Source: Archilochus colubris (lineage: Eukaryota; Chordata; Aves; Apodiformes; Trochilidae). From it: a stretch of 64,000 nt of DNA. The DNA is taken from positions 41,054,305-41,118,304 of the forward strand of contig CM041115.1 of assembly GCA_023079485.1 (NCBI GenBank). The letters are read 5' to 3'. A program made the translations under genes and the position numbers. Shown here in pieces: positions 24,439 to 34,110 of this stretch; the stretch's first letter is position 1, and the number at the start of each line of letters is the position of its first letter. The notes under the pieces were generated by a model. The model was not told where the DNA came from. It searched no databases and saw only the letters and a program-made list of their open reading frames with translations.

Positions 24439-24441
24439 CTA
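24364..24441 (-). promoter_or_regulatory. gag-pol UAG with downstream stem-loop, possible readthrough pseudoknot
   Basis: Gag ends in UAG at 24441-24439, and pol continues in the same frame. After a 10-base spacer, CCTCCA (24428-24423) can pair with TGGAGG (24416-24411), enclosing the loop GCCAGG (24422-24417). That loop is complementary to CCTGGC at 24369-24364, 41 bases further on. This would give an H-type pseudoknot if one loop base is left unpaired as linker. The layout resembles the gammaretroviral readthrough signal, which has a UAG, a spacer of about 8 bases and then a pseudoknot. The pairing is read by eye and no folding was calculated. Confidence 0.55.
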
Positions 24442-26256
24442 AGCTTGAGCACATACAGCATTGTCAGTATGTGCATTACTGGAGCTTGCATCCCCAGTAC
24501 TCACACCTGATGTGCAGGGATCTTGAGTCACCAGCATATTTGGATTGGGTAGCTCCACACTGGAGATTTGAGCAGCCATCTTTTTAGAAGGACCTCCTTT
24601 TGCCTTCGGCTTACTCATCAACTTAATCACTCGGTCCTGTAGGTCAGCAGTAGGTTTCTTGTCCCACTTTGTCATGTCCTCTCCACACTCACACAGGAGT
24701 GCCCATAGGGTCCCTCTTGCGAAATTCTGTTTCCCTCGATTCTGTCTCATAGGAGGGCGTCTCCTCTTAATGGTGGCAATGAGGCGTCCTCCGTCTGTCT
24801 GAGGAAAAAGGGGTGAATGCAGTTTCTCAGATGCTCTCTTGATAGCTGAGACCCAGGCCCGATGAGGGGCTGTGACAGCCTCTTCACACTCTCGTGCAGT
24901 TTTAATCACATCACCCACAGCTGTATCCACTTCTACAGGAACCCATAGAAGTACTGATAGGGTATGGTTAAAAGGTGATGGTGCAGCATGCACAAACCTT
25001 TGCAACATAGGTTTAGGACATGGTACGTGATAAGGGTCTTCAATGTCATCATCATTATAGATCACTTCTCGTACAGCCAATTCTTCCAGATACCTGATAG
25101 CTTTTCCAAGTGTGGCTGCTTTGACCTGTGGGCAATCTATTGCCTCTTTATAGGGATATCTCTCCTTTACAGCTGACAAGAGTCGTTTCCACAGGCTAGT
25201 AGTTCCAGCCTTTTCCCCAAATGCCCGATCAATAGCTGCATCTTTGGCTACAGGGCCCAACTGCCTAGCTTCCTTCTGAGTTAATGTTATGGTAGCAGCC
25301 CCATCATTCCAGCATCGGAATAACCCAGAGAGGAGTGGTTCACCTGTAAAACGGCTGTAGTCTTTTCTCAGAGTACGCAAGTCTCTCATGGAATAGGGCT
25401 GAGCAGATTCTGAGTCTGAGTCCTCATCTGATTCTGCTCTAGCTGCTCTACCTGGTCTGGGAGGAGAGCCATTATCCTCTATTTCCTCTATCACCTGGTC
25501 ATCTTGTTCAGACTTGGAAGGGTTAATTTCTGATTTCCCTTGTTTTCCTTTTCTCTTAGTTACAGGGTTAACAAGTAACTGTGTGGGCTGAGGGGGAGAG
25601 GCTGAGGCGTCTGCAGCAGTAGCAGCAGCAGGGCTTGCTTTCTGAGCAGCAGCACTGTCTGTGGGAGTAGACACAGCAACTGGAGCTGTAGCCGATAAGC
25701 TGGCAATGCTGGCCGGCTTTATCTGAGTTGTGCCCTTGCGTGAGGGGGGGCGAGAAGCGGCTGCAGAGGCAGGAGGGGGGGTGCTCTCTTTACGAGGTGT
25801 GCTCGTTCCCCTAGTTGTAATTGTCTTATTCCTCACCAACATATGATAGCACATGAAAACATTCACAGACACCAGAACAACAATGCCCACAAGAATCAGG
25901 AGGTTCAAAACTATAACAATCACAATGCCCTTTTGACTAGAATCCATTGAACTCAGCCCAAGAGTGGTGTATTTCCTCAAAAGCAGGCTGAAAATGTAAT
26001 TACCAACAAAGTTCTTAATCCTTCTATGAAACACCACTACACCATGCACCATGATATACACCAGTATTGAGGACGATATTGCAATGATGGTTCTTAAGCA
26101 ACTCTTACGAAGAACAAACCACAAAGCAACAGCAATCCCAGCTGCGAAAAGACAGATTGCATACCCTAAATACCAAAGGTACAGCACAATTGGTTTAATC
26201 TCCAACCCTGTGAAATTTCCAAAGAACAAGGTCTGATTCCAGCTCAGGAAAGCCAT
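24439..26256 (-). CDS. gag: ERVL-class Gag with N-terminal membrane-spanning region
   Basis: 605 codons. The start is the ATG at 26256-26254, with a strong context (A at -3, G at +4). An in-frame stop lies upstream at 26301-26299. Residues 23-49, 56-76 and 111-133 are strongly hydrophobic and look like three transmembrane segments. Two N-glycosylation sequons (N7, N14) precede the first, and a basic stretch follows the last. Residues 150-280 are rich in Pro, Ala and Ser and then acidic. Residues 285-480 resemble the capsid region of other avian ERVL Gags as I remember them, with landmarks RTLRKDYSR (294-302), LFRCWNDGA (312-320) and a later HRAWVSA motif (465-471). A basic patch (497-509) stands where nucleocapsid would be, but there is no CCHC zinc knuckle. 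The frame is intact. The membrane-spanning N-terminus is unusual for Gag, and a glyco-Gag-like or membrane-targeting role is only an inference. Confidence 0.88.
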   Translation of the reverse strand: MAFLSWNQTLFFGNFTGLEIKPIVLYLWYLGYAICLFAAGIAVALWFVLRKSCLRTIIAISSSILVYIMVHGVVVFHRRIKNFVGNYIFSLLLRKYTTLGLSSMDSSQKGIVIVIVLNLLILVGIVVLVSVNVFMCYHMLVRNKTITTRGTSTPRKESTPPPASAAASRPPSRKGTTQIKPASIASLSATAPVAVSTPTDSAAAQKASPAAATAADASASPPQPTQLLVNPVTKRKGKQGKSEINPSKSEQDDQVIEEIEDNGSPPRPGRAARAESDEDSDSESAQPYSMRDLRTLRKDYSRFTGEPLLSGLFRCWNDGAATITLTQKEARQLGPVAKDAAIDRAFGEKAGTTSLWKRLLSAVKERYPYKEAIDCPQVKAATLGKAIRYLEELAVREVIYNDDDIEDPYHVPCPKPMLQRFVHAAPSPFNHTLSVLLWVPVEVDTAVGDVIKTARECEEAVTAPHRAWVSAIKRASEKLHSPLFPQTDGGRLIATIKRRRPPMRQNRGKQNFARGTLWALLCECGEDMTKWDKKPTADLQDRVIKLMSKPKAKGGPSKKMAAQISSVELPNPNMLVTQDPCTSGVSTGDASSSNAHTDNAVCAQA

Positions 26257-26334
26257 TCTTTCACTGGAGTTGGAATTCAAACTGTTCAAGCAATTTAGTC
26301 AAATTTTAAACTGGACTCGAGCCAAGTAGCTTGG
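26257..26334 (-). other. Short gag leader
   Basis: Only about 80 bases separate the primer binding site from the gag ATG. They contain a TTG in frame with gag just upstream of the ATG, then stop codons. No splice donor consensus stands out, which fits the lack of env. A packaging signal, if present, would have to lie here or inside gag. Confidence 0.6.
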
Positions 26335-26352
26335 GCCCCACGTTGGGTGCCA
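26335..26352 (-). other. Primer binding site, tRNA-Lys (CUU) type
   Basis: On the minus strand this reads TGGCACCCAACGTGGGGC. It matches the 3' terminal 18 bases of tRNA-Lys(CUU) (complement TGGCGCCCAACGTGGGGC) at 17 of 18 positions. The same primer is used by spumaviruses and some lentiviruses. Seven bases (26359-26353) separate it from the LTR end fixed by the target duplication, which is more than the usual two or three. Confidence 0.88.
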
Positions 26353-26359
26353 ATAAATC

Positions 26360-27150
26360 TGTCACGGTTTAACACTGGCCCGGCGATTAAACCGAATAAC
26401 AGACGCTCTCTATTAATATCTCTCTCTCCTCGATAGAGGAAGGAGAGAGAATAAGGGAGAGAGACTTATGGGTTGGAAACTAAACTACACAACTTAAATG
26501 AAACAGTAATGGTAAATAGGTAAAATTACTAAATATATACAAATGTACAGGAAAATGGATACCACATTCCTCCCCCCTTTTCCCCCAATAACTCTCACGT
26601 CACCACCGAGGCTGCAGGGCAACCCTGGGAAAGTCCAGGCTGGACTCCTGGAGTCGGCAGCAGTCGGGAACCGGAGGCAGGAACACACAGATATGGGCTG
26701 GCACGGATCAGGAGCACAGGCAGACAAACAGGACAGGATCCTTCCAGGATGCCGAGGAGGAAGGGAAGCAGGAAAAGATCCGGAAAAGATCTGGCTTGGC
26801 CCACGTGGTGCCTCAAATTTATACTGAGTGTGACGTATATGGGATGGAATACTCTGTTTGGTCAATTCTGACATCTATCTTGTCTGTTCCTCCCTAAAGG
26901 AGGGCTCAGGTGGGACCTCTGTGTCCTCCTGGACGGTAAAATGTTTTCATGCAGAGCGGAGGAAAGCAGTGTCCTTGGCCTGCATACCAGTCTCTAGCAG
27001 TAACTATAAACATCAAGTGTTATCAATCCTAGAAACAGACACTGAGAAACTTGCTATTAGTTTCACAAGTGCAGCTACTTACAAGGGACTTAGCTAAAAG
27101 CAAAAATACAGAAACAGAAAACCACCTTTATCCTGGCCCAAACCAGGACA
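26360..27150 (-). repeat. 5' LTR of the provirus
   Basis: A 791-bp LTR with TG...CA ends on the minus strand, abutting the ACAAG duplication at 27151. It differs from the 3' LTR at about 30 sites, mostly single-base changes, with a cluster of small indels around 26750-26790. The TATA box (26823-26817) and E-box (26807-26802) are intact. The ATTAAA signal is changed to ATTTAA, which would weaken premature polyadenylation if it is functional. Confidence 0.95.
26802..26823 (-). promoter_or_regulatory. 5' LTR core promoter: TATAAAT plus CACGTG
   Basis: TATAAAT at 26823-26817 on the minus strand is followed nine bases later by CACGTG (26807-26802). The start site is expected near 26790. This is the promoter that would drive the gag-pol transcript. 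Confidence 0.68.
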
Positions 27151-27155
27151 ACAAG
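27151..27155. other. Target-site duplication of the provirus, right copy (ACAAG)
   Basis: An exact copy of the 5 bases at 20061-20065, abutting the 5' LTR. Confidence 0.93.
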
Positions 27156-30100
27156 CAAAGTCAAAGAAAAGAAAATCACTCTTCCTTATACTGCTTTATA
27201 AAGCAATAATATAATTTGATTAACAGCTGTACCAGAAACATGTTATGCAGGAACATGTTCTTTTCTCCAATGTCTGAAAAAAATTGTACTCTGAAAGACA
27301 TACAGCTACTGTAGAGAGTTGGAAGGATATGGAAGCACTGACAAAATGGCCTGAAAGTGAGGAGAGGGATGGCAAAAGGGCAAATCTCTGTCAGGACCTC
27401 AATGGAAGAATAATGGAGTTGGAAACTCCCTTAAGAATGGGTTATTGCACACACCCTCTTCAATTTGAGTTTTCTGCCATGATTGAAGCAGACACTGCTA
27501 GGCAAGTGCTTTAAGGGAACTGAGAAGGGGAACATATCTCAATATGGGAAACCAAGATTTCTTTTGCCCATTGACAAGCAGAAAGGCCAAGGAATCATAC
27601 CTGTGGAGTGGAAAGAAACAGCAAGGACACACTTAAGATGTGGGTGATTATAGAGAGGGAATGAAAATTCAGAAATGGTGACCTGCACAGCAAGATTTAT
27701 CATTTTCCTTGAACTTTTCTCTCCTCCCACTGAAGATTAAAAACGTAGCTATTCATAAAATGAAGATCAGATAATTCCTACCTTCTGACCTTACTTCTTG
27801 CTTTCTGCTGGAATGTTAAATGACGATGCCAAAGGCATCTTTAAATGTCAGTTGGAAGATGTGATCAAAGGTTGAATTTAACTTCTCGTTCCAAAGAATG
27901 ACAATAATAGAAGTTCTTCTGTTTTAGCATACAGTGAAATTTGGATTTCTTGCACAAAAGGAAAATAAAATGGGAGCAACTACCTAAGTCTAGCAATGTA
28001 AACTCATATTTATTCTTTCAGCATTCTCTAGCATTCTACCTCTTACATACCATTTATCAGAAATTAACTACAGCTGCTGCCTGAACAGTTCACATACTGT
28101 TGACTTACTACTGCTATTGATAATAAACTTGACATTGTATCTATTTTAGTCTTCAATATTCTGAAACACTCTCTAGAGACTCTTCTTTCTTCCATTGACA
28201 GGAAATAGAACCTAAAGCAAGCTTGTTCATAGCTCAACATTTAACTAGTAAAGGATTCAGGAACAGAGATACTGCCAAAACACTAGTGACCTTAAAAGAA
28301 AAACACTAAACCAAAACATCTTATTTAGGAGAAATGACTTTTGTGTGCTGTTTTGCTTTTGGTTTTGATTTTTTTTTTCATAGATATTACCAAGCATTAC
28401 AACCATAGGTCTGTTTCAACAGAACTAAATGTTGAGAAGGAGCATGCCATCCACTTTTCTTTTTCTTTCTTTGCAAACTGGTGGGTTTTGATGTGACATC
28501 TTGCAGATAGTTCCCTTGATAGTATTATTCTCTTTCTTACTCTCAAATTTTAGAGGCATAGGGTAGTCTTTTCTCTCCAGGCTGAATTTCGACAAATCAG
28601 ACAGTACTTGTTCATTATGTTTTTGGCTTCTAGATATTCAGGGCTGCCTCAGTGCAGGCCAGAATTTAATCAGCCAAACGATGACTTCTGGGTATAAATA
28701 TCCTGGACCACAAACTAATTTCTAATGCCAACTGATCAATGACTCACAAGTTCTTTCTCTACCTGCCCAGCCTTGTGTATGTCAGCTGGCAGCACTTAGG
28801 CTTTGAGAAATCTGGACGTTCAATTGGAAGAACAAAACAACCTCAGGGACAAACTATTTAAACAAGACTCTAACTTGTTTTAATTTAATGTCATGGAGTG
28901 CTGCTTAACAATGCTTACATTCCCTCAATTTTCATAATTAGGAACCCCATTCTGAAATCTAAATTCAACTTTTTGGTATCAGATAAATGACAGAGCCTCA
29001 TGAACACTGGAATTGCATTAATCCTGTAATTCATAAAGGCATGGATGTGTATGTGTTCTCATGGATACATGTTTACATTTCTGAAATCACTACAGGGATG
29101 TTCCCAGGACAAGATGTTTTTTTCACATCTTTTCAGAGTGTTCAGATGCATCCAAACTTCTTTTTTCTGTTTTCTCCACAAGTCCTCTCAACTCCCACCT
29201 GCTTGCACTCTGTGCTTTAAAATATTTTAACATAATACATGGTGAATTATGATGATTATGCCTCCTCTTGATGGTGGGTTGGCATAATCAGAGTTTCTGC
29301 AGACATATATATTAACAATAAATAACCAGTATGTTAACTGTCATCTTTATTTTGGGAGCCAAACTATAGTATGATATAAATGACAGAGAGAAATGAAAAA
29401 AAAAATCTGTTGATTTTTGTATAAGATATAGTACAGCATCAATAATGAGAAACAGGTAATGGCAGTTCGGAGATTTAGTTTATGTATAGTATCAATTGTC
29501 TGAAAAGCTAATATTGTCTACTGTCTCATAGCATCCTGCTATTGCTCTTGTAGTATCATGGAGAAAGGGAAGTTAGAAACATAAACCAAAATAAGTCTGA
29601 ACAGGTCTCAAAAGAAATATTCCATATAGCTGTATGCTACATATACTTAAGTAATTCTGTTACATTTTATACTTCCAATTTTGTGTCTAGTTTTAAAATC
29701 GTCTGCCACATATGCTTTTAACAACTATGGACGCTACAAGAAGACTTGACTCAATGTCTTTTGCTTTATTTCCACATTATTCATATGCAAGTGGGGGTAG
29801 CAGTTCAGACAGAGACAACCTTTATCAGGGATTACTATGGAGCAAAAGTGCCTTTAAAAAATGAAAGCTGTGTCCTTTTTTGAATACAAACTGCTCTCCT
29901 GAGAAAAGCTGTTTGTGGCTGAAATGTCAGGTTTGCCCTCTGGTACAAACCTCTTCTAGAGGTGAGTAATAAAGCTCTACTCAGAGCATTACCTTTTAAA
30001 GAGATTTCTTCCTCACTTTTTATGTTCTGGGTTTCCCTCTGTATTAGCTGTCTAGCCTTTCTTACTAGAACAGATGATCAGGTGTTATACGTGCAAAGAC

Positions 30101-30737
30101 TAGATGTCAGAATGCTATTAGTTTTCCATTGGGAAAATTTCTGTAATGTAGACCTTTTTTCCCTTAAAGAGAATCCATAACCTGAAATAAGTGGGAAATT
30201 ACAAGTCCAAATACTCATATCTATATAAACTGAGAAAACATCTTTGAAGTTCATGGAACACCAGAGAATAATACACTCTTAAAAAATGTATTGAAAAAAA
30301 AACCCACAATCAAAGCCCACAACAAAACCCCAAATCACCAGTACTATGGAAAATTACACTCTTTAACAATGGTATGCAAGTAAGGATTTAATTAATCTAT
30401 AACTGCATTTTAACTACTGTCATGTACATTAAAAATATTTCAAATGCCTTAAATTGTAGTCTTAGTACAATCAGCTCATATCTTTCTTTTACTTTTAAGC
30501 CTCAGACTAAGATTTCCAGTGCTTGAAATTTTATGGTAATTACCATGTGGCAATATTAGATACAACTGATTAGTAAACAGACTGCACAGTTTCAATGGCC
30601 TGTCTCCATACACAGGCTTACAAAACCTCTAAATCTCACTGACTTTGACAGATTTTTTGAAACATGTGCTTGCTGCAGATGAACTATTGAAGAGGTGGTG
30701 TTGGTATGGAGTCTGATATGATATAGAGTCTGAAACA
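27156..30737. other. Unassigned AT-rich sequence
   Basis: About 3.6 kb with no recognised gene or repeat. Short open frames, such as 76 codons at 27284-27514, have no recognisable features. Confidence 0.42.
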
Positions 30738-31227
30738 TGCTGTTGCTGTGTTACCCCACAATGTGATGTCCTCCAAGTACTGTAGATTTACTGGCGGGAG
30801 CTTCACCCCTCTCCAGGACAGTGTGGATCAGTCCACAGCAGATCGTAGGGCTGGAACAGTCAATTCCAGGTGTACTGGACACCCCTCCAGGTGAAAGCAA
30901 ACCATGGCCTGCATTCTGATCTTGAAGGAATAGCAATGTCAAGAGTAGTGTAGCTTCTGTCTGCCTTTGACTCAAGCTCATACTGAAGTTTTAGCATGTC
31001 CAGCACAGCAGCACTTAGTGGTGGTGTAACTTCATTTAGGGCACGATAGTCCACTATCAGCCTCCACTCTCCATTAGGCTTTGGCACTGGCCATACAGGA
31101 CTGTTGAAGGGTGAATGAGTCCTGCTGATCACTCCTTGGCTCTTTGGTTGCAGGATCAGCTTGTGAATGGGGATCACAGCATCTCTGCTGGTGCAATACT
31201 GTCTTTGATGCACTATTGAAATAGCAG
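30738..31227 (-). pseudogene. Broken ERVL reverse transcriptase fragment
   Basis: This matches residues of about 150-315 of the provirus pol. The first part (31213-30860) is open and includes the SPFNSPVWPV and DYRALNEVTPPLSAA segments. A deletion removes part of the block containing the first catalytic Asp region, and a frameshift then moves the remainder into another frame (30981-30751), where a CGLIHTVLE segment corresponds to CHGLIHDTLE. The YIDD site is lost. It is non-functional. Confidence 0.9.
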
Positions 31228-31740
31228 TTTCAAAGTCCAGGAAGCACTGGGAAAGTCCAGGCTGGACTCCTGGAGTCAGCAGAAGTCAGGAGCTGGAGGC
31301 AGGAACACACAGATCCAGGCTGGCATGGATCAGGACCACAGGCAGACGAATGGACAGAATCCTCCCAGGATGCCAAAGAAAGGAGGAAGAAGGAAGAAGG
31401 GCTTCAGTGTCATGACCCCTCAAACTTATACTGAGTATGATGCTTACGGGATGGAATACCCTGTTTCGTCAATTTTGGTCACCTGTCTGCTCTGCTTCTG
31501 CCTAAAGGAGGGTTGCAGGTGTGACCCTTTACTTCTTTTCTCTTTCTGAAGCATAAGATGCTTCTCAGAACTGAGCAGTGGCCTTGGTTCTGCATTCCAT
31601 CCTCTAGCTGTAACTCTAAAGACTGAGCATTATCAGTTCCTGAAGTAGACACTGACTGAAAAAGTTGCTGCTAATTTCAGCAAGTGCAGCTACTTATTAA
31701 GACTTAGCTGAAAGCAAAATTACAGGACAGAAAATTCAAT
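30738..31740 (-). mobile_element. Internally deleted partial ERVL copy (LTR joined to RT)
   Basis: On the minus strand, LTR sequence (31740 down to about 31246) is joined directly to pol sequence (31227 down to 30738). Compared with the full provirus, the junction removes the rest of the LTR, the primer site, gag and the protease region, about 2.65 kb. The LTR outer end is degraded near 31740. The pol part stops near the YIDD region, so integrase and the 3' LTR are missing. The copy is visibly more diverged than the provirus. Confidence 0.9.
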
Positions 31741-32869
31741 TTCACAAAGTGAAAAAGGTGTTATTGTGCAAGGGCTAGCAAAGGAGTATAAATCTTCCTT
31801 TTTTTTTTTGACTAAGTGCATCAAAATATATCCTTTTATCTTTACTTGCACTCTGGCTACAAAAAGATATTATCTTTTAAGTTCTCTTTGCTTAATAGAT
31901 CCTTAGTTGTGATTAAAGCACTAAATATTTGCATTCATGTAATTTACATAACACAAAGCTGGAGAACTTTAGAGGTGAATTGGATTATATAATTATAGCC
32001 TTGTTTTTTTTAACACAAATCAAAAAGGTAGTAGAAAATTTTATTCCGGGCTAAAAGCTAAGCTTCTTTTAGATGCTGACAGTTTATTAATAAGCCTTGC
32101 ATCACTAAGATGTTCTGTGACATTAAGAATGATGAAAAAATTATCTTGTGCTGTAACAAATGCTAACAGCCACTTGCTCTTCCATCCATGGTGATCTCAG
32201 ACGGAATAGGAAAAAAGAAATATGAGAATTAGGCAAAAAAAATACTATGAAATACTATGTCTATATGTAATTATCTGACAGCAGGACATTTGTTTTATGC
32301 CTGTGAAGTACTCTACCATAAATGATTGCACTGGCATATTTCAGTTCTTTTAAGCCTCCAGTATGAGGATTAGTGGCAACTGCAAATAATTTATGCAGCA
32401 CCTCAGGACTCAGAGAAAAGTACTTTTCTGAAACAAATAGTACTTAGAACAGATATCAAATATCAAAATACAATTTAAGATTACTCTAAATTATGAAAAT
32501 AACTGCCTTTATGAACGAAATACTGAGAATTTAATGGCTTGGGTTGTGGTTTTTTTGTTGTTTTTTTTTTTTTTTTTTTTTTGACATGTCATATTGGCTC
32601 TATCTTGTTAGAAAAGTAAAGAAATCATTAAAACTATTTTCAAAGTTCTTTTGCTTGTGCTTTTCAAGTATGAAAAAGTTCTGCTCAGATTTAAATGCAA
32701 GAAAATATTTCTGCTAGCATAGTGAGAAATTTTTAAATTATTAGATTTTATCCACAGCAGGCATTCATGGGCTTGGCTTCACAAACAAAGATTTAAGAAG
32801 GACACTACTATATATATATACATGCATGCTGAACCTCACCTAAAAAAGCCACAGTGTAGTCCTGAGGGA
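31741..32869. other. Unassigned spacer with a poly(T) run
   Basis: About 1.1 kb without a recognised gene. It contains a 22-base T-run at 32561-32582 and a short TA repeat near 32809-32820. Confidence 0.45.
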
Positions 32870-33283
32870 TAATCCCAGACTTGTAAATCCCTGCAGCGAC
32901 AGGTGGGCGTCAAATCAGCAGGAAAAGGGGCACTGGGAGCTGCAGACCCAACCTGCATGCAGGTAGCTCAGGACATCGGTCGCTCGAGGCTCACCCAGAT
33001 GACAGTCTTGTTCAGCAGCATCCTGAGTGGGTGTCTTGAGCGTCATTCTGCCCTGATTGCCCATGAACTGTCATGAATTAACATCAACATTGCTGCTCTC
33101 AATGAAGCTCATCTTCATGATGAAGGCAGTCTTAAAGAACATGGTGCTGGCTACAAACCCAAAACCAAAAGATACCTCTCAGGAGCTGACTTCATGATTA
33201 AAAACTCCATTGCTTCCAAACTTGAAAATTTGCTGATGGATCATTCCAATTGCATTATTTCCTTATGCTTCCCACTAAAATCT
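32870..33283 (+). mobile_element. RTE-like LINE, endonuclease portion (5' piece)
   Basis: The plus strand carries a decayed apurinic-type endonuclease region. From about 33077 a frame reads INIAALNEAH, then DEGSLKEHGAGY, then a GADFMIKNSIASKLENL segment. These correspond to the conserved endonuclease blocks of RTE-type LINEs, the family that also gave rise to the ruminant CFDP2-type endonuclease. The upstream part (32870-33070) aligns in sense with the start of that domain but is frameshifted. The piece ends where a solo LTR was inserted. The RT half resumes at 34111. Confidence 0.75.
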
Positions 33284-34110
33284 TGTCCTGGTTTGGGCCA
33301 GGATAAAGGTGATTTTCTGTCTTTTTTTGCTTTTTTTTTTGCTTTTAGCTAAGTCTCTTGTAAGTAGTTGCACTTGCTGAAATTAACAGAAAGATTCTCA
33401 GACTGTGTGTGCTTCTAGGACTGATAACACTTGATGTTTATAGGTACTGCTAGAGACTGGTATGCAGAGCCAAGGACACTGCTCAGCTCTGAGGAAAACT
33501 TTTACCCTCCAGAAGGAAGAAAGAGATCCCACCTGCAGCCCTCCTTTGGGGAGGAACGGACAAGATAGATGCCAGAATTCACCAAACAGAGTATTCCATC
33601 CCATATATGTCATACTCAGTATAAATTTGAGGCATCACGAGGGCCAAGTCAGATTTCCTGCTACCAGCTTACGGCTGCCTGTCCTTCCTGCCTTTCCTGC
33701 TTCCCTTCCTTTACCCGGCATCCTGGGAGAATCCTGACCGTCTGTCTGCCTGTGGTCCTGATCCGTGCCAGCCCATAGCTGTGTGTTCCTGCCTCCAGTT
33801 CCTGACTGCTGCCAACTCCAGGAGTCCAGCCTGAACTTTCCCAGGGCTGCCCTGCAGCCTTGGTGGTGACGTGAGAGTTATTGGGGGAAAAAGGGGGAGG
33901 ATTGTGGTATCCATTTTCCTGTATATTTGTATATATTTAGCAATTTTTCCTATTTATCATTACTGTTTCATTAAAGTTGTGTAGTTTAGTTTCCAACCCA
34001 TAAGTCTCTCTCCCTTATTCTCTCTCCTTTCTTTATCAAGGAGGAGAGAGAGATTAATAGAGAGCATCTGTTACTTGGTTTAATTGCCGGGCCAGTGTTA
34101 AACCGTGACA
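33284..34110 (+). mobile_element. Solo LTR of the ERVL family
   Basis: An 827-bp LTR in plus orientation. It starts TGTCCTGGTTTGGGCC and ends AAACCGTGACA, like the LTRs of the provirus at 20066-27150 but opposite in strand. TATAAAT lies at 33620-33626 and ATTAAA at 33970-33975. The E-box is lost. The flanking 5-mers are AATCT (33279-33283) and AACCT (34111-34115), a one-mismatch target duplication. It formed by recombination between the two LTRs of an insertion inside the RTE-like LINE. Confidence 0.93.

Larger units (their letters stand above)
20066..27150 (-). mobile_element. Complete ERVL-class endogenous retrovirus (LTR-gag-pol-LTR, no env)
   Basis: A 7,085-bp provirus lies on the minus strand. 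In transcriptional order it has a 5' LTR (27150-26360), a Lys-type primer binding site, a short leader, gag (26256-24439), an in-frame UAG, pol (PR-RT-RNase H-IN, to 21265), a roughly 400-base non-coding segment, a polypurine tract (20861-20851) and a 3' LTR (20850-20066). LTR termini are TG...CA on the coding strand. The flanks carry an exact 5-bp duplication, ACAAG. Class III (ERVL-like) affiliation is inferred from the capsid-region signature in gag, the YIDD reverse transcriptase and overall pol organisation. There is no env frame and no dUTPase domain after integrase, although dUTPase is common in mammalian ERVL. Relatives in this window are the partial copy at 30738-31740 and LTRs at 18052 and 33284. 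Confidence 0.95.

Noticed and set aside
26287..26289. TTG as the gag start codon, 11 codons upstream
   Set aside because: The ATG at 26256 has a strong initiation context and keeps the whole membrane region, so no non-AUG start is needed.
26494..26874. Open frames inside the proviral LTRs on both strands
   Set aside because: They lie within LTR sequence, recur in the other LTR with changes and match no known accessory protein. They are treated as chance frames.
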